The notes under the pieces: model-generated
Told to the model about the DNA's origin: nothing
Database searches by the model: none
Seen by the model: the letters and a program-made list of their open reading frames with translations, nothing else
Part shown: positions 1 through 8,108 of the stretch, in pieces
Numbering within the stretch: the stretch's first letter is position 1
How the letters are laid out: each line of letters opens with the position of its first letter
Assembly: GCA_902802535.1 (NCBI GenBank)
Contig: CADCML010000005.1
Location: 34,610 to 98,609, forward strand
Direction of reading: 5' to 3'
DNA length: 64,000 nucleotides
From: an uncultured Bacteroidia bacterium
GTDB lineage: Bacteria; Bacteroidota; Bacteroidia; Bacteroidales; F082
Position numbers and translations under genes: made by a program

Positions 1-1
1 G

Positions 2-163
2 TTCTTCATTGAGCGTCTGCCCAAGGGCACGCACCAGTTGGAGTACAGCATGTTCGTGACCAAGGAAGGCTACCTGAACAACGGCTATGCTTTAATCCAA
101 TGCCAGTATGCGCCAGAGTTCAGTGCTTATTCGGATGGAATGAAAGTGAAGGTTGGAGAGTGA
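2..163 (+). CDS. alpha-2-macroglobulin family protein, C-terminal fragment
   Basis: Only the last 53 codons lie in the window; the gene enters from the left edge and is open in frame 2 until TGA at 161-163. The translation reads FFIERLPKGTHQLEYSMFVT and continues to NNGYALIQCQYAPEFSAYSD before the end. This pattern (LPKGTH, an aromatic-rich strand, then xMYAPEFxxHSxG) is the usual end of the C-terminal receptor-like domain of large bacterial alpha-2-macroglobulins, which are periplasmic lipoproteins thought to trap proteases. The thioester and bait regions are outside the window, so the class cannot be judged. A hairpin follows the stop. The assignment rests on family memory of this short tail. 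Confidence 0.7.
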   Translation, partial: FFIERLPKGTHQLEYSMFVTKEGYLNNGYALIQCQYAPEFSAYSDGMKVKVGE

Positions 164-182
164 AGACAAGGCTTCCAAAGCC

Positions 183-213
183 ATCGTATTAGAATCATAC
201 GATTTCCCTTTTC
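183..213 (+). terminator. candidate intrinsic terminator after the alpha-2-macroglobulin gene
   Basis: ATCGTAT (183-189) pairs perfectly with ATACGAT (197-203) around a 7-nt loop and is followed by TTTCCCTTTT. It overlaps the 3' end of the convergent ATPase gene. The stem is short and AT-rich, so this is a modest call. Confidence 0.45.
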
Positions 214-1325
214 AGCCAAATCTCAAGAAACTTGTCATAAACTTGATAAGTGTCTCTTTCCTGCGTAATCAAGTCCTTATCCAGCAGTGCATTAACCGCA
301 GACTTCACAGCACTGGGTGAAACCAAGCCATAGCGTTTGGCAAATTTTCCGGAGGTAATATGTCGGGCTTTGCCTTCCTTGCAGATGGCTTTGAGTACCA
401 AACTTTGCTTTTCGGGCAGTTGATACATCAAATCTTCGTAGGTAAGGGTGGTAAAATCAACGATATAGTTGATGGCAGGCTGAAGATCGGAGAGGGAGCA
501 ATGGCCGCCATCAGCAGTGCGCATGAAGAGCACGTTCATCACCTTTTGCAGGTAGAATGTGACGCCCTCGAATTGCAAATACAGTTGCTCAACTACTTCC
601 CGATCAATGGTTTTCCTCACATGTTCAAAATGGGCTTTGCAAAACGCCCAATATTTCTCCATTTCAATTAGTTTCAAGTTCATCACCGTCACACTTTGAT
701 AGAAAGGTCGATTGGGAGAGACAAACATGGTGCCCATCAGATGACGCTGGGAGCCCATGAAAATGAAATTGGCATTGCTGCAATATTGGACATAGGTGCG
801 CAGGGCAGCTTCGACATTGGTGTCGCTGTACTTCAAAATCTGCTGAAACTCATCGATGGCCACCAAACAAGGTTTATCGGCATTTTGTAAATAATGGAAA
901 ATCTCGTCCAATGTGTTGTTGGGATTGGCAATGTCACCCACCGAAACATTCCATGAAGGTTGCCCCATGGCGTCATAAGTGATACCTGTTTTGAGTGAGT
1001 GAATCATATTAAGGAACAATTCCCAATGCCGTTTTCCTTTGGGTTTGAGGACTTCAAGGATAGTCTTACCCATTTTGTTGACCATCTCCGCCAGGGATTT
1101 GGTGGAATAGATGTCAATGATGAAAGTGTAATAGCGTTTCTTGATGTCGTTTTGCTCAAAACAATGGCGAATCAGGTCTGTTTTTCCATAGCGACGAGGT
1201 GAAATCAAGGCGATGTTGTTACCGTTTTGCAGCCAAGCGGTAATGTCTTTCGTTTCTTGAACACGGTCACAGAAATAATCTGCGCCAATATAACCATTTG
1301 TGACAAAGGGGTTTATCATATCCAT
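195..1325 (-). CDS. AAA/STAND-type ATPase with C-terminal winged helix (archaeal ATPase family)
   Basis: 376 residues. The P-loop is SPRRYGKTDL near residue 42, the PRRxGKT variant typical of the 'ATPase domain predominantly from Archaea' family (PF01637 type). Walker B is CLVAIDEF near residue 155, followed by a sensor-like FIFMGSQRH. The last ~80 residues (from YQLPEKQSLVLKAICKEG) look like a winged helix, with SAVKSAVNALLDKDLI as the recognition part. Such stand-alone ATPases are common and often multi-copy in Bacteroidales; their cellular job is largely unknown. ATG at 1325 is 17 nt from a good -7 box. A palindrome lies immediately upstream of that promoter, so its expression may be controlled. 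Confidence 0.8.
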   Translation of the reverse strand: MDMINPFVTNGYIGADYFCDRVQETKDITAWLQNGNNIALISPRRYGKTDLIRHCFEQNDIKKRYYTFIIDIYSTKSLAEMVNKMGKTILEVLKPKGKRHWELFLNMIHSLKTGITYDAMGQPSWNVSVGDIANPNNTLDEIFHYLQNADKPCLVAIDEFQQILKYSDTNVEAALRTYVQYCSNANFIFMGSQRHLMGTMFVSPNRPFYQSVTVMNLKLIEMEKYWAFCKAHFEHVRKTIDREVVEQLYLQFEGVTFYLQKVMNVLFMRTADGGHCSLSDLQPAINYIVDFTTLTYEDLMYQLPEKQSLVLKAICKEGKARHITSGKFAKRYGLVSPSAVKSAVNALLDKDLITQERDTYQVYDKFLEIWLKREIV

Positions 1326-1341
1326 ATTCTATATTACGCTG

Positions 1342-1349
1342 CAAATATA
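1342..1349 (-). promoter_or_regulatory. -7 box of the ATPase gene
   Basis: Reads TATATTTG on the minus strand, matching the Bacteroidota TAnnTTTG consensus, 17 nt before the ATG. No clear TTTG -33 box is visible; the expected place is occupied by the palindrome at 1355-1387. Confidence 0.6.
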
Positions 1350-1354
1350 CAAAT

Positions 1355-1387
1355 TTTGTCATAAAATGATAATCATAAAATGACAAA
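1355..1387. promoter_or_regulatory. AT-rich palindrome, possible operator
   Basis: TTTGTCAT (1355-1362) is mirrored by ATGACAAA (1380-1387), with an inner ATGAT/ATCAT pair around 1366-1377. The same stretch holds a direct repeat CATAAAATGA at 1360-1369 and 1374-1383. It covers the -33 region of the ATPase promoter, which suits an operator. It could also be a weak terminator for the upstream gene ending at 1392. Confidence 0.4.
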
Positions 1388-1391
1388 TTTT

Positions 1392-2690
1392 TTATTTCAC
1401 CACCACCTTTACTGCTTGCCTCAACCCCGATTCATGAGTCATGCGCAGCAAATAAAACCCTTTAGTCAGCCCTTGCAGTGATAACTCAAATTGTTGCGAG
1501 CCTTCGCCAAGTTCAGCCGATTCGCGTTGCATCAGTTGGCCTTGTAGGGAATACAAGTCAAACTGCACTTGGCCTTGCAACGGGTTGAAAAAGTGTACAG
1601 TAGCTTTATCCGAAGCTGGGTTAGGCGCCACAGTGGCATAGAGATTTTGCGCTTCGTTATCTTCCACGCCCAAATGCACATCCACAGCAATTTTCATCGT
1701 CACAGGGAGATGGTCGGAGGCATCGAATAGGGCCTCCGCAACCCCGACAGGTACGGCAGCGTTGTAGCCTTGATTTGCGCTCATGTTGAAATGATGCCCG
1801 TCGTTGCCCACAGCATGGAAAGAGTTGTTCACATAGCGCAAATGGTTGTAGCTGAACTTGATCCAGTCGTTCATCAGGATGAAGTCGAATCGGTCGTCCA
1901 AACCGCCGCCTGAAAAACACTCGTCCGAATAGGAGCGCGTGGATTGTGTGTGATACGCGGCAAACTGGCTGTTGTTGGTCCATTCGCCCACACCGCCAAG
2001 ACTCGCCAATGGGTCGATGAAAAGCACTTCGGGATGGCTATAGGTCTGGGTGAGTAGCCGATAACCGCTCTCTGAAGCACCATACATGTTGAAATCGCCC
2101 ATAATCAGCACGTTGTCATTGGCATAATGCTGGTGGATGTAGTCCATGGCGGTTTGCATCAAAGCGCGGCGTTGGCTTTCGTAGCCTTGTCCCGCCTTGG
2201 GATGGGCCACGATGCAAATGAGTTTGATAGTGTCGCCAGCGGCCAAACTTGCCGTTTTCAGATAGAGTTCATAGACATCCGTATCACGAGGATTGGTGCG
2301 CAAGGCGATGTGCTTGCTCAACCCCAATTTGCGCGAGTCGAAAAAAATGTGGTTGATGATATTGCTACCTGCATAGTTGATGATATTGTCTGATTGCCAA
2401 TAGTTTGCGCCGTTGATATTGAGGTTGTGGTTGATGAAGGCATTCTGGAGGGCTTGCGTGGCACCGAATTCGCAAACGGTCAGAATGTCGGGCTTCACGT
2501 AATCCAAGATAGTGCGGATACATTCGTCCTTGTGTTGGGTGTTGTTGTTGGTCTCGTAGCAGTCAGCAAAACCGCTGTTGTGGTTGCCATAGTTCAACAG
2601 ATTGTACTGCATCACCGTGAGCATGTCTTGAGCCTGAACGAATAATGCAGTCCACAGCAATATAATAATAAGGTATATTTTGCGTTTCAT
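1392..2690 (-). CDS. secreted endonuclease/exonuclease/phosphatase-family protein with T9SS sorting domain
   Basis: About 432 residues from the ATG at 2690. The open frame runs 74 codons further upstream, but 2690 is preferred: it begins a clean signal peptide (MKRKIYLIIILLWTALFVQA|Q) and lies 18 nt from a -7 box. The catalytic domain shows MQYNLLNYGN at its start, GDFNMYG in the middle and SDHLPV at the end, the hallmark motifs of the EEP (DNase I-like) superfamily. After ~residue 350 comes a typical T9SS type A tail: VAPNPASDKATV, then GLTKGFYLLRM and a terminal KVVVK. It is therefore probably exported by T9SS and cell-surface bound or released. The substrate (extracellular DNA, a phosphoester or a lipid) cannot be told. 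Confidence 0.82.
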   Translation of the reverse strand: MKRKIYLIIILLWTALFVQAQDMLTVMQYNLLNYGNHNSGFADCYETNNNTQHKDECIRTILDYVKPDILTVCEFGATQALQNAFINHNLNINGANYWQSDNIINYAGSNIINHIFFDSRKLGLSKHIALRTNPRDTDVYELYLKTASLAAGDTIKLICIVAHPKAGQGYESQRRALMQTAMDYIHQHYANDNVLIMGDFNMYGASESGYRLLTQTYSHPEVLFIDPLASLGGVGEWTNNSQFAAYHTQSTRSYSDECFSGGGLDDRFDFILMNDWIKFSYNHLRYVNNSFHAVGNDGHHFNMSANQGYNAAVPVGVAEALFDASDHLPVTMKIAVDVHLGVEDNEAQNLYATVAPNPASDKATVHFFNPLQGQVQFDLYSLQGQLMQRESAELGEGSQQFELSLQGLTKGFYLLRMTHESGLRQAVKVVVK

Positions 2691-2708
2691 TGGGTAGAAT
2701 TTGTGTGG

Positions 2709-2716
2709 CAAAATTA
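2709..2716 (-). promoter_or_regulatory. -7 box of the EEP-family gene
   Basis: Minus strand TAATTTTG, 18 nt before the ATG at 2690. It lies back to back with the rightward promoter at 2722-2754. Confidence 0.5.
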
Positions 2717-2721
2717 GAAAT

Positions 2722-2754
2722 TTTGGCGCGATATTTGAATTAATCTTATTTTTG
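2722..2754 (+). promoter_or_regulatory. promoter of the lipoprotein pair (-33 and -7)
   Basis: TTTG (2722-2725), a 21-nt spacer, then TATTTTTG (2747-2754). This matches the Bacteroidota consensus TTTG-N19-21-TAnnTTTG. The ATG at 2770 follows 15 nt later, so the leader must be very short. It also rules out the upstream in-frame start at 2701. Confidence 0.7.
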
Positions 2755-2769
2755 CAACGGATTTTTACA

Positions 2770-3252
2770 ATGAAGACAAAGATTAGAATCGGTTTTATAG
2801 CCTTGGTTTCCATGGTTTTACTGATGGCGACATCGAGTTGCAAGAAGGAGAAATATGCCAATTCGCCCTTGTTGGGGCATTGGGGTTGCGAGCAGTATGT
2901 GAGTTGTCGCACCGATAGTTTGGGCGTCGAAAAATGGGAAACTTTCCAATATGAGGTGGGCGAAGGGCATGGTTATGAGGTGTATTTCAATGCCGATGGA
3001 ACGGGTCGACTGCTATTGAATGATAGTCCTGCCTTGATTAAGAAGTTCAATTGTGAATACGATTATAATTCTGATAGTCAGATTCTTACGATTTACAATA
3101 CCTCGTGGATCATTTCCATATTCTCGGATGCGACCAGTGCCGACATGGTCATTGAGGAAATCACAGATAACAGCATTGTGGCTTCGTGGACCAACTATTT
3201 TTCGGAGCCAGTGCCTTTCTTTGAACGATTTTATTTGAAACGAATCAATTAA
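2770..3252 (+). CDS. small lipoprotein, lipocalin-like
   Basis: 160 residues with an SPII signal ending LLMATSSCKKEKY, so the mature protein starts at Cys. The mature part opens with LLGHWGCEQY and ends ERFYLKRIN, the start and finish of many small Bacteroidales lipocalin-like lipoproteins, where the GxW strand begins an eight-strand barrel. The function is unknown. The gene directly downstream (3277) is a divergent paralogue: GTWGVEKI matches the opening and AYLKRIS the end. A strong promoter sits 15 nt upstream and the two genes are probably co-transcribed (24-nt gap). Confidence 0.7.
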   Translation: MKTKIRIGFIALVSMVLLMATSSCKKEKYANSPLLGHWGCEQYVSCRTDSLGVEKWETFQYEVGEGHGYEVYFNADGTGRLLLNDSPALIKKFNCEYDYNSDSQILTIYNTSWIISIFSDATSADMVIEEITDNSIVASWTNYFSEPVPFFERFYLKRIN

Positions 3253-3276
3253 TTAATAAACTTAAAAAAAGAAAAA

Positions 3277-3858
3277 ATGAAAAAACTGAAATTGTTGGCA
3301 GTATTGGCCATTGGAGCTTTGATGTTTTCCTCGTGCTCCAAAATTGATTACAAGTCTTTCGTTGGCACTTGGGGTGTCGAAAAGATTGATTATTACAACA
3401 TCGACTATGCGGGCAATCCGATAGCCGGATCCATGGAGTCCTATGATTTCGACCCGAATTCAACCGATAACGGTATCCAGTTGATTTTCAGGGATAACAA
3501 GAAGGGCGAAATGCGCGACAGTGCCATCGACTCGTTGGCAGTCATTGACGAAGAAACCGGTGAAATTGACCACTACATCGTTTGTCCCGACACGGTCATG
3601 GTGTATCCTTTCGTTTATACCTACGACGAATCCAGCAAATCTCTTTACATGGAGATGGACTACGGCGATCGTATCAGAACCTTCAGGATGTATATCAGTA
3701 ATTTCACTGATAAATCGTTCATATACGAGAATGAATATATTAAGGACTATGTGGAGAAGGCTTATCTGAAACGTATCAGCAATACGACTTCGAAGTCGGC
3801 AAGCCGCGAGATGAAGAAGCATCCGCATAAGCCGGGTTCATTCCTGAGCGGCAGATAA
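3277..3858 (+). CDS. small lipoprotein, paralogue of the preceding gene
   Basis: 193 residues. The SPII signal is MKKLKLLAVLAIGALMFSSC. GTWGVEKIDY opens the mature domain. The homologous domain ends at AYLKRIS, where the upstream paralogue stops, but this protein continues about 23 residues with a basic Ser/Lys/His-rich tail ending GSFLSGR. That tail may result from loss of the ancestral stop codon. Second gene of a two-gene operon, followed by a very strong terminator. No function recognised. Confidence 0.65.
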   Translation: MKKLKLLAVLAIGALMFSSCSKIDYKSFVGTWGVEKIDYYNIDYAGNPIAGSMESYDFDPNSTDNGIQLIFRDNKKGEMRDSAIDSLAVIDEETGEIDHYIVCPDTVMVYPFVYTYDESSKSLYMEMDYGDRIRTFRMYISNFTDKSFIYENEYIKDYVEKAYLKRISNTTSKSASREMKKHPHKPGSFLSGR

Positions 3859-3880
3859 TTGTCGTATTTTGGGAAAAGCA

Positions 3881-3930
3881 TTGCCGTGCATGTCATTCCG
3901 TTTTGGAATACATGCACGGCAAATTTTTTA
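3881..3930. terminator. strong bidirectional terminator
   Basis: TTGCCGTGCATGT (3881-3893) pairs perfectly with 3910-3922. An inner ATTCC/GGAAT extends the stem to 18 bp with one bulged C. On the plus strand it runs into ATTTTTT and overlaps the stop codon of the convergent rlmI gene, so it can end transcripts from both sides. Confidence 0.85.
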
Positions 3931-5133
3931 TTCGACAAACAGCATCAAACCTTTCAGATACGCTCCTTCGGGGTGGAAAATGTTGATGGGATGGTCGGCG
4001 GGTTGCGTCAGCTGGTCGATGATTCTCACATTGCGTTTGGCCTCGATGGACGCTGCGGTCACAATGCCTTGGAAGGTGGCCTTGTCGACGGCTTGCGAGC
4101 AACTGAAGGTGAACAGCAGTCCGCCTTTGGCAATGCGCTTGATGGCCTCCATGTTGATGAACTTGTAGCCGCCCAAGCCCCGATGCCTGTCCTGGTGCCG
4201 CTTGGCAAACGCTGGCGGGTCGAGGATGATGAGGTCGAAAGCACCTTCGCGCATCTGCGTCACGTATTCTTTCATATCGGCCACGTGGCAGGCATTTTCT
4301 TCTTTTGAAAAGCCGTTCAGCTCAAGGTTGGCCTCTGCAGCGGCAATGGCTTTCTTGGAGGCATCGACGGTGATGGCCCGATGCGCTCCGCCTTTCAGTG
4401 CCGCCACGGAGAAGCCGCCCGTGTAGCCGAAGGCATTGAGTACGGTCTTGCCTTGGGCAAAACGGCGCACCAATTCACGGTTCTCGCGCTGGTCGAGGAA
4501 AAAGCCGGTCTTTTGGCCTTCCTCCCAGTTGGGATGATAGCGGCAGTCGTTTTCCAAAATCAATTCATTGAGTTGATTTCCAAGTAGATAACCATCCTCA
4601 ATGATGGCATCTTCCTTGCCCATGCGCTGCATGGCTTCGGCACTCTTGTTGTAGATGGCTTGCAGGCCGAGTTCGGGCATGAGTTTCAGGGCGCGGACGA
4701 TTTCTTTCAGGTGGAGGGCCATGCCTTCGGTTTGGGCTTGCACCACGGCGGTGTGGCCGTAAATGTCCACAATCAATCCAGCCAGACCATCGCCTTCGGA
4801 ATGGACGAGGCGAAAACAGTTGGTGTGGGGATTGTCGGTCAGTCCCATTGCTTTGCGCACCGCGTAGGCTTGGTTGAGGCGGTCCAAGAAGAACCATTCG
4901 TCGATTTTGCGGTTGTCGAAGCTGAGCATTTTCACGGCGATGCTGTCCGATTCGCAGAAGCCCGTGCCAAGGATTTCGCCATTGTAATCGGTGACGGTGA
5001 CAGTGTCGCCGGCTTGCAGGCCCTGAGCTGCATCGTGGATGGCGCCTGAGAACACCCACGGGTGGAAGCGGCGGATGGCTTCATCTTTGTTGGGATTCAG
5101 TCTGATGACGGGATAGAGCGGGGTTTGTTCCAT
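3928..5133 (-). CDS. rlmI: 23S rRNA (cytosine-C5)-methyltransferase, RlmI family
   Basis: 401 residues, the normal family length. An N-terminal PUA domain (about 8-75, with RRFHPWVFSGAI) is followed by a Rossmann methyltransferase domain. SAM-binding motif I is NAFGYTGG at 233-240, the motif IV-like segment is LDPPAF at 304-309, and the catalytic cysteine region is FSCSQ at 343-347. E. coli RlmI methylates C1962 of 23S rRNA; the exact target base in this organism is inferred. Transcribed divergently from ade; a -7 box lies 20 nt upstream. Confidence 0.88.
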   Translation of the reverse strand: MEQTPLYPVIRLNPNKDEAIRRFHPWVFSGAIHDAAQGLQAGDTVTVTDYNGEILGTGFCESDSIAVKMLSFDNRKIDEWFFLDRLNQAYAVRKAMGLTDNPHTNCFRLVHSEGDGLAGLIVDIYGHTAVVQAQTEGMALHLKEIVRALKLMPELGLQAIYNKSAEAMQRMGKEDAIIEDGYLLGNQLNELILENDCRYHPNWEEGQKTGFFLDQRENRELVRRFAQGKTVLNAFGYTGGFSVAALKGGAHRAITVDASKKAIAAAEANLELNGFSKEENACHVADMKEYVTQMREGAFDLIILDPPAFAKRHQDRHRGLGGYKFINMEAIKRIAKGGLLFTFSCSQAVDKATFQGIVTAASIEAKRNVRIIDQLTQPADHPINIFHPEGAYLKGLMLFVE

Positions 5134-5152
5134 TTTTGTTCAGATTTTGGCG

Positions 5153-5160
5153 CAAAGATA
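5153..5160 (-). promoter_or_regulatory. -7 box of rlmI
   Basis: Minus-strand TATCTTTG, 20 nt before the rlmI ATG. No clear -33 element. Confidence 0.6.
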
Positions 5161-5183
5161 AGAAAATAACGGATTCATTTCCG

Positions 5184-5191
5184 TAACTTTG
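5184..5191 (+). promoter_or_regulatory. -7 box of ade
   Basis: TAACTTTG, 16 nt before the ade ATG, back to back with the rlmI promoter. No purine-riboswitch-like structure fits in the very short leader. Confidence 0.6.
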
Positions 5192-5207
5192 CACCAAATT
5201 TGAAACA

Positions 5208-6851
5208 ATGAACAACTGCTTCACTATCGGAGGTCAAATCGTCGACCTCGTCAATTCTAAGATTTTCTCGGGTGTCATTGTCGTTGAAGACGGCAAGATT
5301 ACCAAGATTGAGGAACAGCCCGTCGGCAACACACAGTACATCATGCCGGGTTTCGTCGATGCGCATGTGCACATCGAAAGTTCCATGTTGGTGCCTTCGG
5401 AATTTGCTCGTTTGGCGACCTGTCACGGCACAGTGGCCACCGTCAGCGACCCGCACGAAATTGCGAATGTGCTCGGCAAGAACGGCATCAAATACATGAT
5501 AGAAAACGGAAAAAAGGTGCCGTTCAAGTTCTTCTTCGGTGCACCGAGTTGTGTGCCTGCCACCGCTTTCGAGACGACAGGAGCCACCCTCGATGCCAAC
5601 GACATTGAGGAGATGATGGCCGAAGACGATATCTACTATCTTTCGGAAGTGATGAATTACCCCGGTGTCGTCAACGAAGACCCCGAGCTGATGCGTAAAA
5701 TCGCTGCCGCCAAGCGTTACAAGAAGCCCATCGATGGCCATGCGCCGGCGGTGACGGGCGACGACTTGCAGAAATACGTTGGCGCGGGCATCACCACCGA
5801 CCACGAATGTTTCCGTCTTGCAGAAGCTTTGGAGAAAATCAGCCTTGGCATGAAGATTCTCATTCGTGAAGGTAGCGCAGCTCGTAATTTCGAGGCTTTG
5901 ATACCGCTGATGGCCACCCACCCCGACAAGTTGATGTTCTGTTCCGACGACAAACACCCCGACGAGTTGGACGATGTCCATATCGACGTGCTGGTGCGTA
6001 AGGCCATCGCCTTGGGCTACAATGTGATGGATGTGCTGAAAGCCGCTTCGCTCAATGCTGTCAAGCATTATAATCTCAATGTGGGTATGTTGCAACTGGG
6101 CGATGATGCCGATTTCATCGTCGTCGACGACTTGCGCCATCCTGTCGCCAAGCAGACCTATATCAGAGGTGTGCTGGTGGCGGAAAACGGCGTGTCGAAT
6201 ATCCATTACAAAGAAACCCTGTGCCCAAACATCTTCAAAGCCGAGTTCATCCATGCCGACGACATCTTCCTGCCTGATAAGGGCAAGAAAATCAAGGTAA
6301 TCCAATGCCAAGACGGACAACTGATTACCAAGAGTTTTGTTGCCGAACCCAAGGTGGAAAACGGGGGCATCGTGAGTGATTTGGATCGCGACATCCTGAA
6401 AATCGTGGTCGTCAACCGCTATCAACCCGCCAAGCCAGCTGTGGCTTTCGTTAGGGGCTTTGGGCTGAAGCGCGGTGCCTTGGCATCGAGTGTGGCGCAC
6501 GACAGCCACAACATTGTATCGGTGGGTGTCACCGACAAGGATATTCTACATGCCGTCAATCTGCTCATTGAGCACACTGGTGGCGTGACGGCTTATTGTA
6601 GCACAGAGATGGTGGCGGTGCCCCTGCCTGTGGCCGGATTGATGAGCAACGAAGACGGTTATGAAGTGGCGCAAGCCTACCAGAACGCCGATGCCTTGGC
6701 AAAACGCTTGGGTTCAACGCTTTACGCGCCATTCATGACCTTGGCATTTATGGCGCTTCTCGTTATCCCCGAACTGAAAATCGGTGACCAAGGGCTGTTT
6801 GACGTCAAGAAGTTCAAGATTACTTCTATTTACGACTTAGAGAATGTTTAA
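5208..6851 (+). CDS. ade: adenine deaminase
   Basis: 547 residues, the usual length of bacterial Ade. It converts adenine to hypoxanthine and ammonia in purine salvage, in the cytoplasm. The amidohydrolase metal site is seen in PGFVDAHVHIESSM (47-60, HxH), with SDPHEIANV, IDGHAP and TDHECF further on and the FCSDDKHPDEL metal-ligand segment around 244-254. The C-terminal domain, including STEMVAVPLPVAGLMS, is characteristic of this family rather than of dihydroorotase or urease relatives. The 3' end overlaps convergent rodA by 15 nt with no terminator hairpin between them. Confidence 0.95.
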   Translation: MNNCFTIGGQIVDLVNSKIFSGVIVVEDGKITKIEEQPVGNTQYIMPGFVDAHVHIESSMLVPSEFARLATCHGTVATVSDPHEIANVLGKNGIKYMIENGKKVPFKFFFGAPSCVPATAFETTGATLDANDIEEMMAEDDIYYLSEVMNYPGVVNEDPELMRKIAAAKRYKKPIDGHAPAVTGDDLQKYVGAGITTDHECFRLAEALEKISLGMKILIREGSAARNFEALIPLMATHPDKLMFCSDDKHPDELDDVHIDVLVRKAIALGYNVMDVLKAASLNAVKHYNLNVGMLQLGDDADFIVVDDLRHPVAKQTYIRGVLVAENGVSNIHYKETLCPNIFKAEFIHADDIFLPDKGKKIKVIQCQDGQLITKSFVAEPKVENGGIVSDLDRDILKIVVVNRYQPAKPAVAFVRGFGLKRGALASSVAHDSHNIVSVGVTDKDILHAVNLLIEHTGGVTAYCSTEMVAVPLPVAGLMSNEDGYEVAQAYQNADALAKRLGSTLYAPFMTLAFMALLVIPELKIGDQGLFDVKKFKITSIYDLENV

Positions 6852-8108
6852 CCGATAAGCATCCTGCTTCACGAAAATGGCCAGCATCATGGTGAAAGCC
6901 AACATGCTTGACCCGCCGTAACTCAAGAAAGGCAAAGGAATGCCGATGACGGGCACCAAGCCGATGGTCATGCCGATATTGATGGCCACATGGACAAAGA
7001 TAATGCCTGCGATGCTGTAGCCATACACGCGACTGAAAGTCGACCTTTGCCGCTCAGCCAATATGATAATGCGCACCAACAACGCCACATAGAGCAACAC
7101 CACGGCGGCAGTGCCCAAGAAACCACCTTCCTCGCCTACGGTGCAGAAAATGAAGTCGGTATGCTGCTCGGGAACGAAGTCGTATTTGGTTTGGGTGCCT
7201 TGCAGGAAACCCTTGCCCGTGAGACCGCCCGAACCGATGGCAATTTTCGATTGGTGCACATTGTAGCCGTCGCCTTTTGGGTCGTCTTTCATGCCCAACA
7301 GCACTTCAATGCGCGAGCGTTGGTGTTCCTGCAAGATTTTGTTGAAAGCATAATCGACCGAGAACACAAAAACGAACATGAAAAGGAAGACAGCGACCAT
7401 CGTGACGATTCCTTTCTTCTTGGTAATCAGGTAGTAAGTGAGTGTTAGGATGAATAAGCTGCCCAAAATGATGTACATGATTTTTTGGCTCCAAACCAAG
7501 GTGAAGACAAACAACAGTATAGCCACTACTCCGGCAATCATGACCAAACCCGTTCCAGGGAAACCTTCACGATACAGCACAAAAATGAATGAAACGAAAA
7601 CGATGGCCGAACCCGTGTCGTTTTGGAGCAGTACGAGTGCCATGGGAGCAAGAATAAGAAGAGCGGCAACAATTTGATGTTTACGTTTTTGCAGGTCGAC
7701 ATCGAGACGGCTGAGATAGCCCGCCAAGGCCAATGCAGTGGCCATCTTCGCAAATTCGGAAGGCTGAAACTTGACACCCGCGCCGAGGTCAATCCATGAG
7801 GTGGCACCTTTGGTGGCCTTGCCGTAGACCAACACGACGAACAAACTGGCCAAGAAAAAAAAGTAGATCCACAACGAGAAAGCGTTGAAGAATTTGGCGT
7901 CAATCAAAAGGATGATGAACCCTATCAAAAGGGATGCACCAATCCAAATCAGCTGTTTTCCATACACTTGCGACAGGTCGAAAATGCTGGGGTGCAACTC
8001 GTCGTATTTGGCCGAGAAGATGCTGAACCAGCCGATGGTCACCAACACCAAATAGATGAGCACCGTCAACCAGTCGATTTTTCCTATGATGCTGTTCCTT
8101 TCGTTCAT
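6837..8108 (-). CDS. rodA: rod-shape determining SEDS glycosyltransferase RodA
   Basis: 423 residues with about ten membrane segments. SEDS proteins polymerise lipid II glycan strands during cell elongation together with a class B PBP. Family signatures include FQPSEFAKMATALALAGYLS, LQNDTGSAIVF, IGSGGLTGKGFLQGTQ, FVPEQHTDFIF and the closing VPVIGIPLPFLSYGGSSM. The RodA/FtsW split is decided by context: the start codon overlaps the stop of mrdA (PBP2) by 4 nt (ATGA), so the pair is translationally coupled. In many Bacteroidota mreBCD precede this pair; here they are not adjacent. Confidence 0.92.
   Translation of the reverse strand: MNERNSIIGKIDWLTVLIYLVLVTIGWFSIFSAKYDELHPSIFDLSQVYGKQLIWIGASLLIGFIILLIDAKFFNAFSLWIYFFFLASLFVVLVYGKATKGATSWIDLGAGVKFQPSEFAKMATALALAGYLSRLDVDLQKRKHQIVAALLILAPMALVLLQNDTGSAIVFVSFIFVLYREGFPGTGLVMIAGVVAILLFVFTLVWSQKIMYIILGSLFILTLTYYLITKKKGIVTMVAVFLFMFVFVFSVDYAFNKILQEHQRSRIEVLLGMKDDPKGDGYNVHQSKIAIGSGGLTGKGFLQGTQTKYDFVPEQHTDFIFCTVGEEGGFLGTAAVVLLYVALLVRIIILAERQRSTFSRVYGYSIAGIIFVHVAINIGMTIGLVPVIGIPLPFLSYGGSSMLAFTMMLAIFVKQDAYRLNIL

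Noticed and set aside
2691-2912. N-terminal extension of the EEP-family protein
   Set aside because: The -7 box at 2709-2716 lies inside it and a clean signal peptide begins at 2690.
5134-5207. Possible purine riboswitch before ade
   Set aside because: The space between the -7 box and the ATG is 16 nt, too short for an aptamer.
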